64,000 nucleotides of DNA from Epiperipatus broadwayi (Eukaryota; Onychophora; Udeonychophora; Euonychophora; Peripatidae): NCBI GenBank assembly GCA_028023455.1, contig JAQFVV010006294.1:4724116-4788115 (forward strand). Direction: 5' to 3'. Under the pieces are notes generated by a model. That model ran no database searches, was not told where the DNA came from, and was given only the letters and a program-made list of their open reading frames with translations. Shown in pieces: positions 50,545 to 61,400 of this stretch (the first letter of the stretch is position 1; each line of letters begins with the position of its first letter). The position numbers and the translations under genes were made by a program.

Positions 50545-51695
50545 CACCTATCAGCCTTCTATCAGTTTTACCAAGATAATTACAACTCCTCTACAGAGAA
50601 CATTGGATTTCCACCAACCAAGAGAACAAGCTGGATTTAAAAGTGGTTTTAGTACAGTAGATCATATCCAGGTATTGAAAGAAGTTATAAAAAGGACAAA
50701 GTAATATGATTCGCTGTTATGTTTTGGATTTGTAGATTATGGAAAGGCATTTATTCTATAAACATTTCTCCAGTGATTAAAGCATTGTCCAGGATATTGT
50801 CATATTTTAAAGAATATAAAAATGCAACAATTAGATTACATAATGATACTGGGAAAGTCAACATTGAGAAGGATGTAAGGCAGGGTGACTCCATATCTCC
50901 AAAATTTTTTACAGCTGTGCTGCAAGAAGTATTTTGTGGATTAAAATGGGAAGTTAAAGGAGTGACAGTAAATTGAGATTATTTAAGTCATTTGGATTTT
51001 GATGTTGTGTTTGTAAATAATGCTTTAGAGCAGCAGGAAATGTTGCCAAGGTTATCAATGAAAGTAGGACTAAAGTAATGTTTAATGGATTTTCTCAAAA
51101 TATAAAAATAAAGATTGATTATGATGAGTTAGAAGTTAACAGTTACAAATACCTTGGTCAGATTATTAATACAGATGGAAGCATAATGGATGAAATTAAT
51201 CATAGAATTAAATTTGTTTGGAGTGCTTTTGGTAAAAATAACTTGATACTAAAAGAAAATATGTGTTTGAAAAGGAAGTTTTTTAATAAATGTGTTTTAC
51301 CAATTCTTACTTATGGATCTGAGACTTGGACACTTAATAGAAGAACAATACAGAGACTTCAGATCACTCAAAGAAGTATGGAAAGATGTATGTTGGGAAT
51401 AACAAGTAGAGATCAAAAATGCAATACATGGGTAAGAGAACAAACAGGTTACTGATCTCGTGGAGTTGGGTTGGACATATTGCTAAAAGAGATGATAATA
51501 GATGGACAATTGAAATCTTAAACTGGATTCCAGAAGATTGTAAAAGACCCAGAAAGGGACCACATGTGAGATGGATGGATGAAATAAGAAAGTGCGAGAG
51601 TGATGTGGAGAAGAAAAGCTAAAGATCAGAGAAGATGGATTGAACTTAGAGAGACCATCCTGCAATGGATTGATATTGATAGATGATGTACACCC
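50545..51695 (+). pseudogene. RTE-like LINE fragment, copy 4 (reverse transcriptase)
   Basis: Starts within the RT (matching copy 1 from 18380). Blocks present are FPPTKRTSWI-type sequence near 50610, a damaged FVDYGKAF region near 50730, QGDSISPKFFTAVL at 50880-50922, and a deleted FADD region near 50990-51010. FNGFSQNIKIKIDYDE begins at 51081, then come YKYLGQIINTDGSIMDEINH, SETWTLNRRTIQR and PRKGPHVRWMDEIRK. Many 3- to 20-bp deletions relative to the other copies break the frame and remove catalytic residues. The 3' tail is TTGATATTGATAGATGATG. A 5'-truncated, non-functional copy. Confidence 0.9.
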
Positions 51696-51755
51696 AATCT
51701 TACATTTTTTATGGTATTACTTATATAGTTTTTTATTTTGTTTCATATCATAGCT

Positions 51756-51792
51756 CTGAACAAGACTGCAGGCAATCGAAACGTAAAATCGT
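51756..51792 (+). ncRNA. Degenerate hammerhead-like motif (tentative)
   Basis: CTGAACA, then a stem GACTGC-AG-GCAATC, then GAA, ACG-TAAAAT-CGT and G follow the order of a hammerhead ribozyme core (CUGANGA, stem II, GAA, stem III, cleavage base). Two key positions do not fit: C instead of G in CUGANGA, and G at the cleavage position. If real it is an inactive relic, as found in Penelope-like elements and retrozymes. It could be chance. Confidence 0.25.
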
Positions 51793-51799
51793 GTGTACA

Positions 51800-52924
51800 T
51801 ATAAGTACAATAAAATGTTTTTTTTTGCTAAAAAGTGTTCAAAGTAGAGAGGATAAATTGCATTTACTTCAAGTATATGATAAGTTCTATGTCCAAAATA
51901 TTTATTTACAGTTTAAATAAGAGATAACATTTTTATTTAATTTTAAAATATTAGTTCAATTCAGTAACAACTTAAATTTAAAAATTAGATTTTGTGTGTA
52001 AAGAATTATTTGTATTAAATTTAAACATCCTTTTAAATCAAGTGCAAAAAATCAATATAAAATAACATTCAAAAATTATTAAGCATATGTATGTATATAT
52101 TAACATAAGTTCTACATCATCAAAAGATATATAATATGGAAAATCACCATTGTTTTAAGCATCATAATGTCTTAAATTTGCTCTCTTTCATGGTATTGAA
52201 TCTTGCTCATGCTATTTATTCGTAGATTAGATTTATATTAATAGATTGATTTGTTCTAAAGTGTTTTCCTCTTTGAATAGTTAATTATAACATTAAGATT
52301 AGTATTGGAAGTTCGTACTATCTTTTTTCTTATATAAAATTTAAGTGAAATTCTTGGGTAGTTTGGTGTAATAATAGACTCCAGAGTTCAATGTTTTTGA
52401 ATTGTATCCATAATTCGGGTACTCAAATTTTTATTAACTCCTAAGCAATGAACCATTTGATTTTTTTTTATTATTGAATTCTCATTGAATACACATATGC
52501 CAACTATTAAGATTTTACTACATAGAATTTTTAACTTGAAATTTCTTATTATTACATTAGTACTGATTGGGAAAAAATAAATCCTCTGGAATCATCATTG
52601 CAGTTCTCACAATATTTTTCAATCAAGATGTATATATGTTCGTAATTTTTTTTAGAGATGGAGAAATTTATCATTGTATTATAAAAATATCCTTATATAA
52701 AAATCATTGGCCTAAGAAATTAAAATATAAATAAACACACACAAAAGGCAAGGTATATTGCATTAGTTTATTTTTAATATATGCACTGATAATTGCTAAG
52801 AAGGTCATGTGACATTTAAGCATCCAAATGGTAGCCTAAATGTGAAGCTTTTATTCAATTGAACTTATAGCCTTTGAGTCTCCAATTTTGCTGTTGTACT
52901 AAGGAATTTACTGCTATTAAATCA
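51800..52924. other. Gene-free AT-rich DNA
   Basis: No supported feature. Confidence 0.45.
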
Positions 52925-53115
52925 CCAAACATAACTTGATCACCATTAATTTATGCTTATACAAGTTGTTTACACAGAGGCAAAACTTCATACAGTACTG
53001 CCATTAGTCAGGGGATATTGGATCAGTAGGCACTTTATGCACAAACCTTCCTGCATCTATGGATTACACTGGCTTGCATTGAGTGGTGCTATTGTATGGA
53101 GAGTTTTGCCTCTGA
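52925..53115. mobile_element. Foldback family F1, internally deleted copy
   Basis: Begins AAACATAACTTGATCACCATT. It carries AGGCAAAACTTCATACAGTACTGCCA on the left and GTGGTGCTATTGTATGGAGAGTTTTGCCT on the right as a terminal inverted pair, with GGGGATATTGGATCAGTAGGCACT and ATGCACAAACCTTC in between, matching the right half of 92-437. The left inner arm is missing, so it is about 190 bp. Confidence 0.75.
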
Positions 53116-54165
53116 ATTTACCGCTAATGATTTTTTTTTAATTTTTTATTGTTGTATACATTTGTTACTTTAAATGCCTGAAGCTAAATCATTCTAGCCA
53201 TGCTAATAGTATTTAATTTTACCTCACCAACAATAGTCCAAAAATATTTTTTAATTCAAATTGGAATCAGAAAGTCTGACTATATAGTTAAAAGACAGTG
53301 GTTACACAAACACAGCCTGTTGTTGGCGTTACTATAAAAAAAAAAAAAAAAAAGAACTGTAGTAGGAGATTCTGAACATGTAAGAATTTCTGAAGACTGT
53401 TTTATTGTGAACTTTAGAGCATGAATTTTGAAGAAGAGGCAGACCCTGTTTTTATTTTTATAAAAACCATGCTAAGATCATTCTTAAAAAATGCAATATT
53501 GATTACTTTCATTGGGGAGCTATGGCAGCATATAGAATACCCTAGTGAACTAAAATTTGACAAGTGTTAAAAGTATCTCTAAATGAAAAGTTTGCTGTTA
53601 GAAAAATTAAAAGACAGCATTGTAATATATCAAATGAATAGGATTATGGATATATATGTGAATATACATATAGTTTACAGATTAATTTATACAGTCATGG
53701 CCAAAGTCAACTCAAGTTTATTATTATTTTGTCTTATCTTTTTTTTCACTTAGAGTTAGAATTGCGATTGGCTGCTGCTGCTGATTTTCTAATTCATTAC
53801 AAATACTTCATTATTACTCTACAACTGAAAATTGCTAGCTCATCAAATAAAACATACTGAAACTAAATGGTTCATATAATACAGATGAAACTTCAATAAA
53901 TTTAATCAGATGACCAAATAATAAACTCAGTAAATGAAGTAGAAATATAATATTTCATTTAACAAATTTTTAATAAATGATACCGAATGCCAATTGCATT
54001 GCATTGTCAATAAAAACCAAATTTAAATAAATAAACCAAAACAAAGTAACTCTTGTTCACATTCTTTCACTTATAGTAACTAAACTGATTACGTGAATGT
54101 CACCACAGATCTTCAGTTTTTATTCTTTTTTTTTTCAGAACAATATATTAATTCAGTGATAAATT
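53116..54165. other. Gene-free AT-rich DNA
   Basis: No supported feature. A-run at 53337-53353. Confidence 0.45.
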
Positions 54166-54390
54166 AAATTTAGGGGATTTGAACTCGGATTTTCAAGCAC
54201 TTTTCAACCATCCACTCTCTCATACAACAGACACGCGTGCCCACACACATGTAGAAAAGATAAATAATCACCAATAAACATTTCATGCTAAAACAGCACT
54301 CATCAGTTGGACCAAATTATCTCACACACATATATATAATCACTGCTCAGTTTATATTAAGATAGCAAATCTTCACACTTCATAATGATT
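54166..54390. repeat. Dispersed repeat family F3, single-arm copy
   Basis: GGGGATTTGAACTCGGATTTTC, AACCATCCACTCTCTCATACAAC, GAAAAGATAAATAATCACCAATA and CATCAGTTGG...ACTGCTCAGTTTATATTAAGATAGCAAATCTTC match 47190-47400, and in part 26671-26760. The inverted right end is absent. Confidence 0.75.
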
Positions 54391-54597
54391 AAAAACAATT
54401 TGAACTTTTAACTGGCTTTTATAATAATTTCAATTCTTTTATTATCATTCTTAACAAGTAAATTTAGTAATATGCCGTATTTAAGTAATCTACTAATAGA
54501 TATTCTGCAAGTTTCAATAAATCATATCAATTTATCTATCATTTTTATAGCTGTTTTTAATAATATCACTACTCATTCATTCAGGCAGGTTTTTTTT

Positions 54598-54805
54598 CTT
54601 AATAACTTCAACTTCACATAATCTCGTGACTGTTTACATATTGCATTAATATTTTTACTAGACAGTCTATCTCAAGTAGTAATTGTTGCTATGCAGTTTT
54701 TTTTTTTTTACTAATAATTCAATTTCACTTAACATCATAATTATTTACATATTGTATTACCAGAAAGTCTATATCAAGCTGTGATTATTGCTCTGCAATC
54801 TTTAC
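54598..54805. repeat. Imperfect two-copy tandem repeat of about 105 bp
   Basis: TTAATAACTTCAACTTCACATAATC, TTTACATATTGCATTA, AGTCTATCTCAAG and TTGCTATGCAGT (54598-54696) recur with changes at 54709-54805. Confidence 0.7.
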
Positions 54806-56328
54806 AAATGCAACTTTCTTTTTTCAATCATGCAAAATCTTATATGTGTAATCATAAATCAGATGTCATATGATTGACAATCCAAAACTTTTTCCATTGC
54901 AAGAAGAGAACTGAAGTTTTGGGGAAAATTAGTTTTTTTATTTCATATAAATACTGTTCCATTAACATAAGAAATGCACTCACCATTAGTAAAAACAGAT
55001 TAATGTTGTCTTGATGTTAATATATTGTTTGCTATAAATTGCTTTTAATGTTTATTGCACTACAGTTTTGATTACTTGCCATTCCAAATGAAGAGAATGA
55101 CTTTGGATAGCATGCAGAATCTCACTATAATATAGTTGGAAAAAAGAGTCACAATTATCTATTTTTATTTGATAAGATACTAAATAATGTGAGAATTTAG
55201 ATTTAAATGCGATCAATAAAATAATCGCCAGTTTTGTAAGACCGAGAAGTGCATACTTTAAGATAGTTTATATTTATCATAAAGTATTCATAGAATGTAA
55301 TATGTTTGCAGATGTCTTAAAATGTATTGTCACCAAAAAATTAGAATATGTCAAATAATCTAATTTCCTTCCTTTTCAAATATGATAAGTGAATTACAAC
55401 TAAGTTTTGTTGATTTGATTGAAAGATGTAATTTAAGCAAAACATTTTATTAATTTGGAGTAATATTATTTTTCAAACAGATCTACAGTCATTATCAAAT
55501 TACAGCTGTAAATATTAATTGTTGACACAGCATAAAAATCACTGTAAATTAACTTGGAAGTATTAGTTTCGAATTTTAAACTGTTATTCGATATAGTTTT
55601 AATGTTAAACAAAAGTGATTAAGCTAAGAGTTATTTATTTAGTATTGTTTTGTTGGTCATATGTTAGTCAAACTCCTGCTTTAATAAATTAGCACATTAC
55701 TTCCATGCAATTAATCGATCTAAAATTGTTGTACTTTACTCAGGTAAGAACTTCATCTAAGAATCTTTAGCTTTTGAATTTTTCAATCAAACATTATACT
55801 AAAACACACTGAGTTTTCATCAATTATTATCTCTTTTACAATGAATAACTCAAAAGATTTTGATTAAAAAAACATTTTCATCAGTTTAATAACTTTAGTT
55901 ATGACTCTTAATAGGTACCTGCTTCAAAATTCTTTCATAATTTACTTAATTTGGGATGTAAAAAAATATGGTAAATAAGTGATTTTTTTAAATATAATTA
56001 AATCTGATGATTAGTAATATTAACTTTTTTTTAAAAAAATTATTTGGTATATGCTTGTAACCAATACTGTATTTCCCATTAAGCAATAGAGATACAACAC
56101 TGATATAATAAAAAAAAACCCACTTATATTCTAATTTAATTTTAACTTGTTTGATAAGTCTGTGAATATTATTAATGAAATATTCTGCCTTCTTTTGAAC
56201 TCTTAAGCAATAAAGACATTAAAATATTTGATGTCCTGTCTACTTTATTGCAATTAATAGAGTGTCAGACTCTGGAATGTATGGTCCTCAGATTGAGTGG
56301 ATACTTCCTGTGTCAAACTTCTTATGGA
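54806..56328. other. Gene-free AT-rich DNA
   Basis: No supported feature. Confidence 0.45.
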
Positions 56329-56336
56329 CTCTAGAA

Positions 56337-56735
56337 CAGGGGTCCCCAACCCTATGCCCATGGGCGCCATGGTGCCCGCAGACCATTTTATGTATGCCCG
56401 TCGCTATCCGAACACGATAAAAAGTTATTTATCTGATACAAATAAATTTAATTTTTAAAATTTTTTATAAATTATTGGATTATATTGTAATCAAATTGTA
56501 GGGTATACTATACTTTTACAGCGTAAAAATATAAAAGTTAATTATATGTCAAAATTTTATTTTTGAAATAAATATTTTTTTGTACATTATGTGTATTATT
56601 AACAATATCCAACTATAAATTTACATTGAAAAAATCAATGGTGCCTGCCATCTGGTTGAAAAAAATAAATGGTCCCCGCCACCTGGCTGGTATTATAGAA
56701 TGTGCTCTTAAGTGCAAAAAGGTTGGGGACCCCTG
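56337..56735. mobile_element. hAT-type MITE with intact terminal inverted repeats
   Basis: Perfect 15-bp terminal inverted repeats, CAGGGGTCCCCAACC at 56337-56351 and its reverse complement at 56721-56735. They are flanked by 8-bp direct repeats CTCTAGAA (56329-56336) and TTCTAGAA (56736-56743), which differ at one base. The CAGGGGTCCCCAACC end and 8-bp duplication are hallmarks of the hAT superfamily. The 399-bp interior has no ORF and has subterminal ATGGTGCC-rich stretches. It is non-autonomous, depending on a transposase elsewhere. Confidence 0.95.
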
Positions 56736-56743
56736 TTCTAGAA

Positions 56744-58000
56744 CAACGAAGTCATTCAATTATTTATGAAATATTCTCAATGTCAATTGAAACAATATAT
56801 TTTAATTTTTATTGAAATATTCTTTTAAATGTAGGCTTGTGATTTTATTTATAATTATTAAATATTTTGTCAATTCACAAATGAAAGTGTGAAATTTATT
56901 AATCTAAAATAGCTATGCTCTTTTAAATTGATACCCACTGTTATTTATTTGATACTACTCTACATTAGGTACTTACATATTAAACTTGCTGTCCATGTTT
57001 GCAATGGCAAAATATCATACCTTTCTCTAGTGGGGGAGGGAGGATGTTTGCAATGGCAGAATACCATATTAAAAAGTCACAACTATGGCATTATTTTGTC
57101 ACAACCATCTCCACCATCTTGGAGAAAGATATGTCATTTTGCTGTTACAAATATGGGCAGTAGCTCTAATACATAAGTACGCAAAATTGCAACACTTTAA
57201 TAATAGAGAATTCATATTTTATTCTATTCAAAGTACAAACACTAATGATTATTTTTCCTCAGTGTTTCATGAGGTACTTGCTGTGGGCATATTATATTCC
57301 TAGCTATGACTCTTGATATACCTTGTGCTTGCATTCATTATCATTAGAGTTAGTTATACACATATTATGTGAAACCACTATACTTTAGTTGTTGGTTTTT
57401 TTTTCAATAAAAAAAACTTGTAGTTAGACAACAACAAAAAAAAAGGTATGCAGTGACAAACTTAGATTAGTTGTAATAGGTATTATTATAATTAAATATG
57501 GTAGAGGTAAAAAAATATTTTTTTCCACTTAATATGTTTCAATACTTAACATTTTTACAAATACACAACTTTTTTACCTAATCATTTTTATACAAATTTG
57601 AGATGAAAAGCATGCAATTTTATAACAATAACTTGCCTTCATTTATTTTATATACATATCAGTAATTTTGAAAAAATATATAAAAAGTGGTTTTTTAGAA
57701 ATTATCTGTAATATTTATTAATTTTTCAATTTTTTTGTTATTTCTGAAGATATGTTGTTGTATAAAAACATGTGATAAAATATTTTAATTTGGACAGACA
57801 TATTAAAGAAAGTTAAGTAGATTTAAATTAAATTAATTAATTATTTATGCAATCTTTTAAGGAATTTTCTAGATTTTGTAAATCTAAGCTAATTGTTTCC
57901 GACCCTTTTTACACACACATACCTGAATTTAATTAAGTAATTTTTTTTCTCTAGAACAGTTTAAAATATCTAAATACAACTGTCATAATGCATATTTTTT
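56744..58000. other. Gene-free AT-rich DNA
   Basis: A nearly repeated TGTTTGCAATGGCA motif occurs at 56997-57007 and 57046-57058, and three ORF-like stretches cover 56928-57303. No domain was recognised. Confidence 0.4.
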
Positions 58001-58707
58001 TGTGTTTAGTTACGATTATACTTATAAACTCAAACGAGTATACATGTTCTAATAATATATTTATTATATAGATACAATCAAATACTCTAGAATATATTTA
58101 CAGATTTAAGTAGTGATGGCTATATTCCGCCTGCTACTTTCTAGTTGGCTATAGCTATGAGTTCTAATGTGAAATGTTGAAGAAGAGACTTACATGCCCT
58201 TACAGATTTCTCTACCCACTTCCAGCTGCATTTGATAGCCTCCCTTGCGAGTAGATATAATGACTTTTCCAGCTGTATTTAGAGCTTGCCTCGATCAGCT
58301 TTGGTTCTGGCAGCTTCCAGTTCTAAATGTGGACTTGCCTTGTTGTATTAAGCATTAGCTTAAATAGCTATAATCTGGAGAATGACTATTGCTTTTCAGG
58401 TTAGCAGGAGTTCCTTCCGACCATACATGAAGATCTATACTACTGTTATTCAGATTTAACAGTTGTTCTTTGAAGAACATATACCATCTATCAGGTTTGA
58501 CAGTCATTCTCTCCCTTACCTTTAAAAAGGTTGACTATTTATTGCAGATTCCCAACATTAATGGAGATATTCAGTTTCAGTGAGCATCATTGCCTATTGG
58601 CCTGTTTTTTCCATTAGCTGTACATTATCTTTATATATACACATTGGTTAGTGACAATGAATGCTCAATCCAGTCATGATAAGAAAATAATCTGGACTAA
58701 TCCATCA
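58001..58707 (-). mobile_element. Gypsy-like element C, 3' LTR
   Basis: Aligns over its length with 60657-61400 in direct orientation. The plus strand begins TGTGTTTAG and ends CCATCA, giving TG...CA ends. On the minus strand it is preceded by the polypurine stretch AGGGGAAGAGAT (58708-58719), as required for second-strand priming. Divergence between the two LTRs is considerable, so the element is old. Confidence 0.85.
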
Positions 58708-58719
58708 ATCTCTTCCCCT
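58708..58719 (-). other. Polypurine tract of element C
   Basis: AGGGGAAGAGAT on the minus strand, directly before the TGATGG start of the 3' LTR. Confidence 0.7.
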
Positions 58720-59190
58720 GGCTAAAAAAAAAAAGCCATGGAGGATGTAGTCAGTAAGTATGTTGGAAGATGTTTTCTTTGTTTTATTGCTTCTTCTGGC
58801 TTGGTGATGTTCTTAGTAAGTCCACTGTTGCCATCATTTAGAGTTCTTCAAGCTGAATGTCCATTATAGCTGGCTAATGATTTATCACTAGTAGATTGCA
58901 GCTGATGAGGTTTTCCTGGTGGCTGGCTTTAAAGCTGTAGATTCATGAAGCTGGCTGATGCTACATCATTTTTGTCCACCAGCAGTTTTGAAGCTCTTTT
59001 AAGTCCAATTACCACTTCTGGAACCCATTTGGTGGCCCTTGAACATGCAGCATATGATGTATACCTATCTTGCTTTTTTGCACCTATAGTTTTGCACATT
59101 ATTTTAGGTTCAAATCTGGACTATTATTTACTTCTGGGTAAACCCTTTAAAATTACTTCTTGTTGTGATCTGGTTCACTTTTGTCACTGC
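58720..59190 (-). pseudogene. Element C integrase C-terminal remnant
   Basis: On the minus strand ATKWVPEVVIGLKRASKLL (from about 59037) matches the integrase C-terminal region of gypsy elements, which normally reads KW.PG.V..RLGPLTYLV. A Lys/Thr-rich tail follows to the polypurine tract. Stops interrupt it. It lies only about 170 bp after the start-of-RT relic, so most of RT, RNase H and the integrase core have been deleted. Confidence 0.6.
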
Positions 59191-60315
59191 AAACCCTAAG
59201 TACAATCAGTCATAGCCTAATAAATTTTTATATTTATCTGATGCTACAACCAGCATTAGATATATAGACTTATTATGCATTGTAACTTTGACTCTTTCCT
59301 ATCCCAAGAATATTATCTGATTGCCATGGTAATCCATTATTGATTTGATGCTAGCATGCAGCTGAAATTTATTACTCTTATTAATGGTAGATTAGGTCTT
59401 GTTTGACCTATGGATGCTGCAGACCCTGTGTCCAGTTCAATTGTGACCAGCATATTATTAATAATAATTGTGTTTGGAAACAGTCACTATTTCTCATGTT
59501 GTTTATGCAGGAAATGTTGTTTTTTTTACTTTAAATTGCCCTTTTTACTATCTGGGATGGACATCCATTCTGTCATTAGTTAATTATTGTTTCATTTAAA
59601 AACAAGCAATTCTTGTGTGACTGACACACTTGTAATATGTACACACAATGTAGCAGTGTGGACATTATGTGGGTGTGCGTATTGGTTCTTATATCAGTAA
59701 CAATGAATGCTTTTTGTTCATTGTTACTTTATTTGAGCTGTCAGCTAGGTGCTTGACCTCAGTATTCTGCTCAATACTTTGAATATCATAATTTATTTTT
59801 TCAATGGTTTTGCTTGACTAGCTGTTGATTCTACTAGTGTTGTTTGAGACAAAGTCAATTCAAAAATTATGTCAGGATCCAGTAGTAGCTTAACTCTAAG
59901 ATTATGATCATTTATTCTACAGATAAAAAACAATCTGAAAGAGTTTTGTTAAGAAAGTCTTTATAATTGCATTTTAATGCTAATAAATGAATTCTAACAG
60001 CAAAATCTCTAACTTTTTTTCGTTCCTCTTAGACACAAAGATTACAATAATATCTGTGCATTATCGTTAGGGATTTAATAGTAAAAAAGTTGGTTAGTAG
60101 AGATAATGCCTTGTAAAAATCTAGGTCGCAGTATCTCTGACGTTTATAATTTAAGAATCTCATCTGGGTACGATTATTAACATAAACATGGCTAATTTCA
60201 ACTCAGGTCTTTTGATTTGTTTAGCCTGTAAAAAAAAGATTATTTGATCCTTATAGCTTGGCCTATTCTCTTCATAGGCTGGATCTAATACTTCAATTGA
60301 GTCAATATTTGCCAT
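59191..60315 (-). pseudogene. gag: Element C gag and protease remnant
   Basis: A gag start at 60315 on the minus strand gives MANIDSIEVLDPAYEENRPS..., the usual opening of gags in this gypsy group. It is followed near 60030-59860 by a capsid tail block (LRVKLLLDPDIIFEL). A zinc knuckle lies at 59643-59602 as C-x2-Y-x4-H-x4-C, with Tyr for the second Cys. The protease active site DTGSA is at 59432-59418 and the LLGYD-stop-L block at 59223-59203, where TGA stands for Trp. In-frame stops show it is inactive. Gag, knuckle and protease are in the correct order, so the call is firm. Confidence 0.88.
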
Positions 60316-60647
60316 TCTGTTATTTTTCTCCTCTTTATATCATGGGAGAGAGCAAATTTCTTTTAGGTTATGTGAGTCACCTCTCAAAAGGATCTTTTAA
60401 TGTTTATTTGATGAACTACTATTTGCATAACTGTCAATTTTCAATAAAGACGATCTATCAACTACTGGTGGAATTTCTGTCTTTAAGAATAGCCATTCTC
60501 AATTGATTTTACAAAATTTTATTGACATGCTAATATTTGCCGTCAATTTTTTCTGAATGATGACAAAATCCAATGACCCATGGGGGCAAAATTTTGTTGT
60601 TTAATTTTTTTCCAGTCATGGGGGAAAAAAAATTTTCTATTGCACTG

Positions 60648-60653
60648 CGCCAA
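60648..60653 (-). other. Candidate primer-binding site of element C
   Basis: On the minus strand TGGCGCAGTGC starts 3 bases after the 5' LTR, in the position of a tRNA primer site. The tRNA cannot be named by eye. Confidence 0.5.
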
Positions 60654-60656
60654 ATC

Positions 60657-61400
60657 TGTTGTGTTTAGCACAATTATACATATAAACACAAATGAGTATA
60701 CTTATGTTTTAATAATATATTTATTAGTAATATATAGATATTAATAATATATAAATACAAACACCCATTTGATTTAAATTATATTTACAAATTTGTATAG
60801 ATTTAAGTAATGATGGCTATACTTTGCCTGTTACTGTCTAGTATAACTATGATTTTAATGTGAACTGTTGAAGAAGGGAGTTATGTGACCATATATATTT
60901 CTCTATTCACTTCCACCTGTACTTGACAGCCTGCCTCATGAGTAGATACAATGATTCTTTCAGCTATATTTACAGCTTGCCTTGAGTCAGCTTTGGTTCT
61001 GACAGCTTCCAGCCCAAAATGTGGACTTTCCTTACTGCGTTAAACGTTAACTCATATAACTATAGTTTGGAGAATGATCAATACTGTTCAGGTTAGCAGG
61101 AGTTCCCCATGACTATATATTGGAGAACTAGGATACTGTTATTCAGGTTTAACAGTTATTCTCTGGAAAACGTGTACTGCTTTTCAGGTTTGACAATCAT
61201 TCTCTCCCTTATCTTCAAAAAGGCTAACTATTTATTGTCAGATTCCCAACTTTAACAGAGACATTTGGATTCAGTGAACATTATTGCCTATTGGCCTGTT
61301 CTTGTCATGACTATGCATTATATTTATATATATGCATTGGTTAGTGGCAATGAATGCTCAATCTGATCGCTGTAAGAAATGAATCTAGACTAGTCCATTA
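60657..61400 (-). mobile_element. Gypsy-like element C, 5' LTR
   Basis: Partner of 58001-58707: shared GATGGCTATA, TGTTGAAGAAG, CTTTGGTTCTG, CAGCTTCCAG and AATGAATGCTCAATC blocks in the same order. The plus strand starts TGTTGTG and ends CCATTA. Flanking bases (TTTTT left of the element, TTTGA right) give no convincing target duplication. Confidence 0.85.

Noticed and set aside
56928-57303. Overlapping ORFs that might be a small gene
   Set aside because: Contain a near-duplicated motif but no domain, no start context and no neighbouring gene parts.
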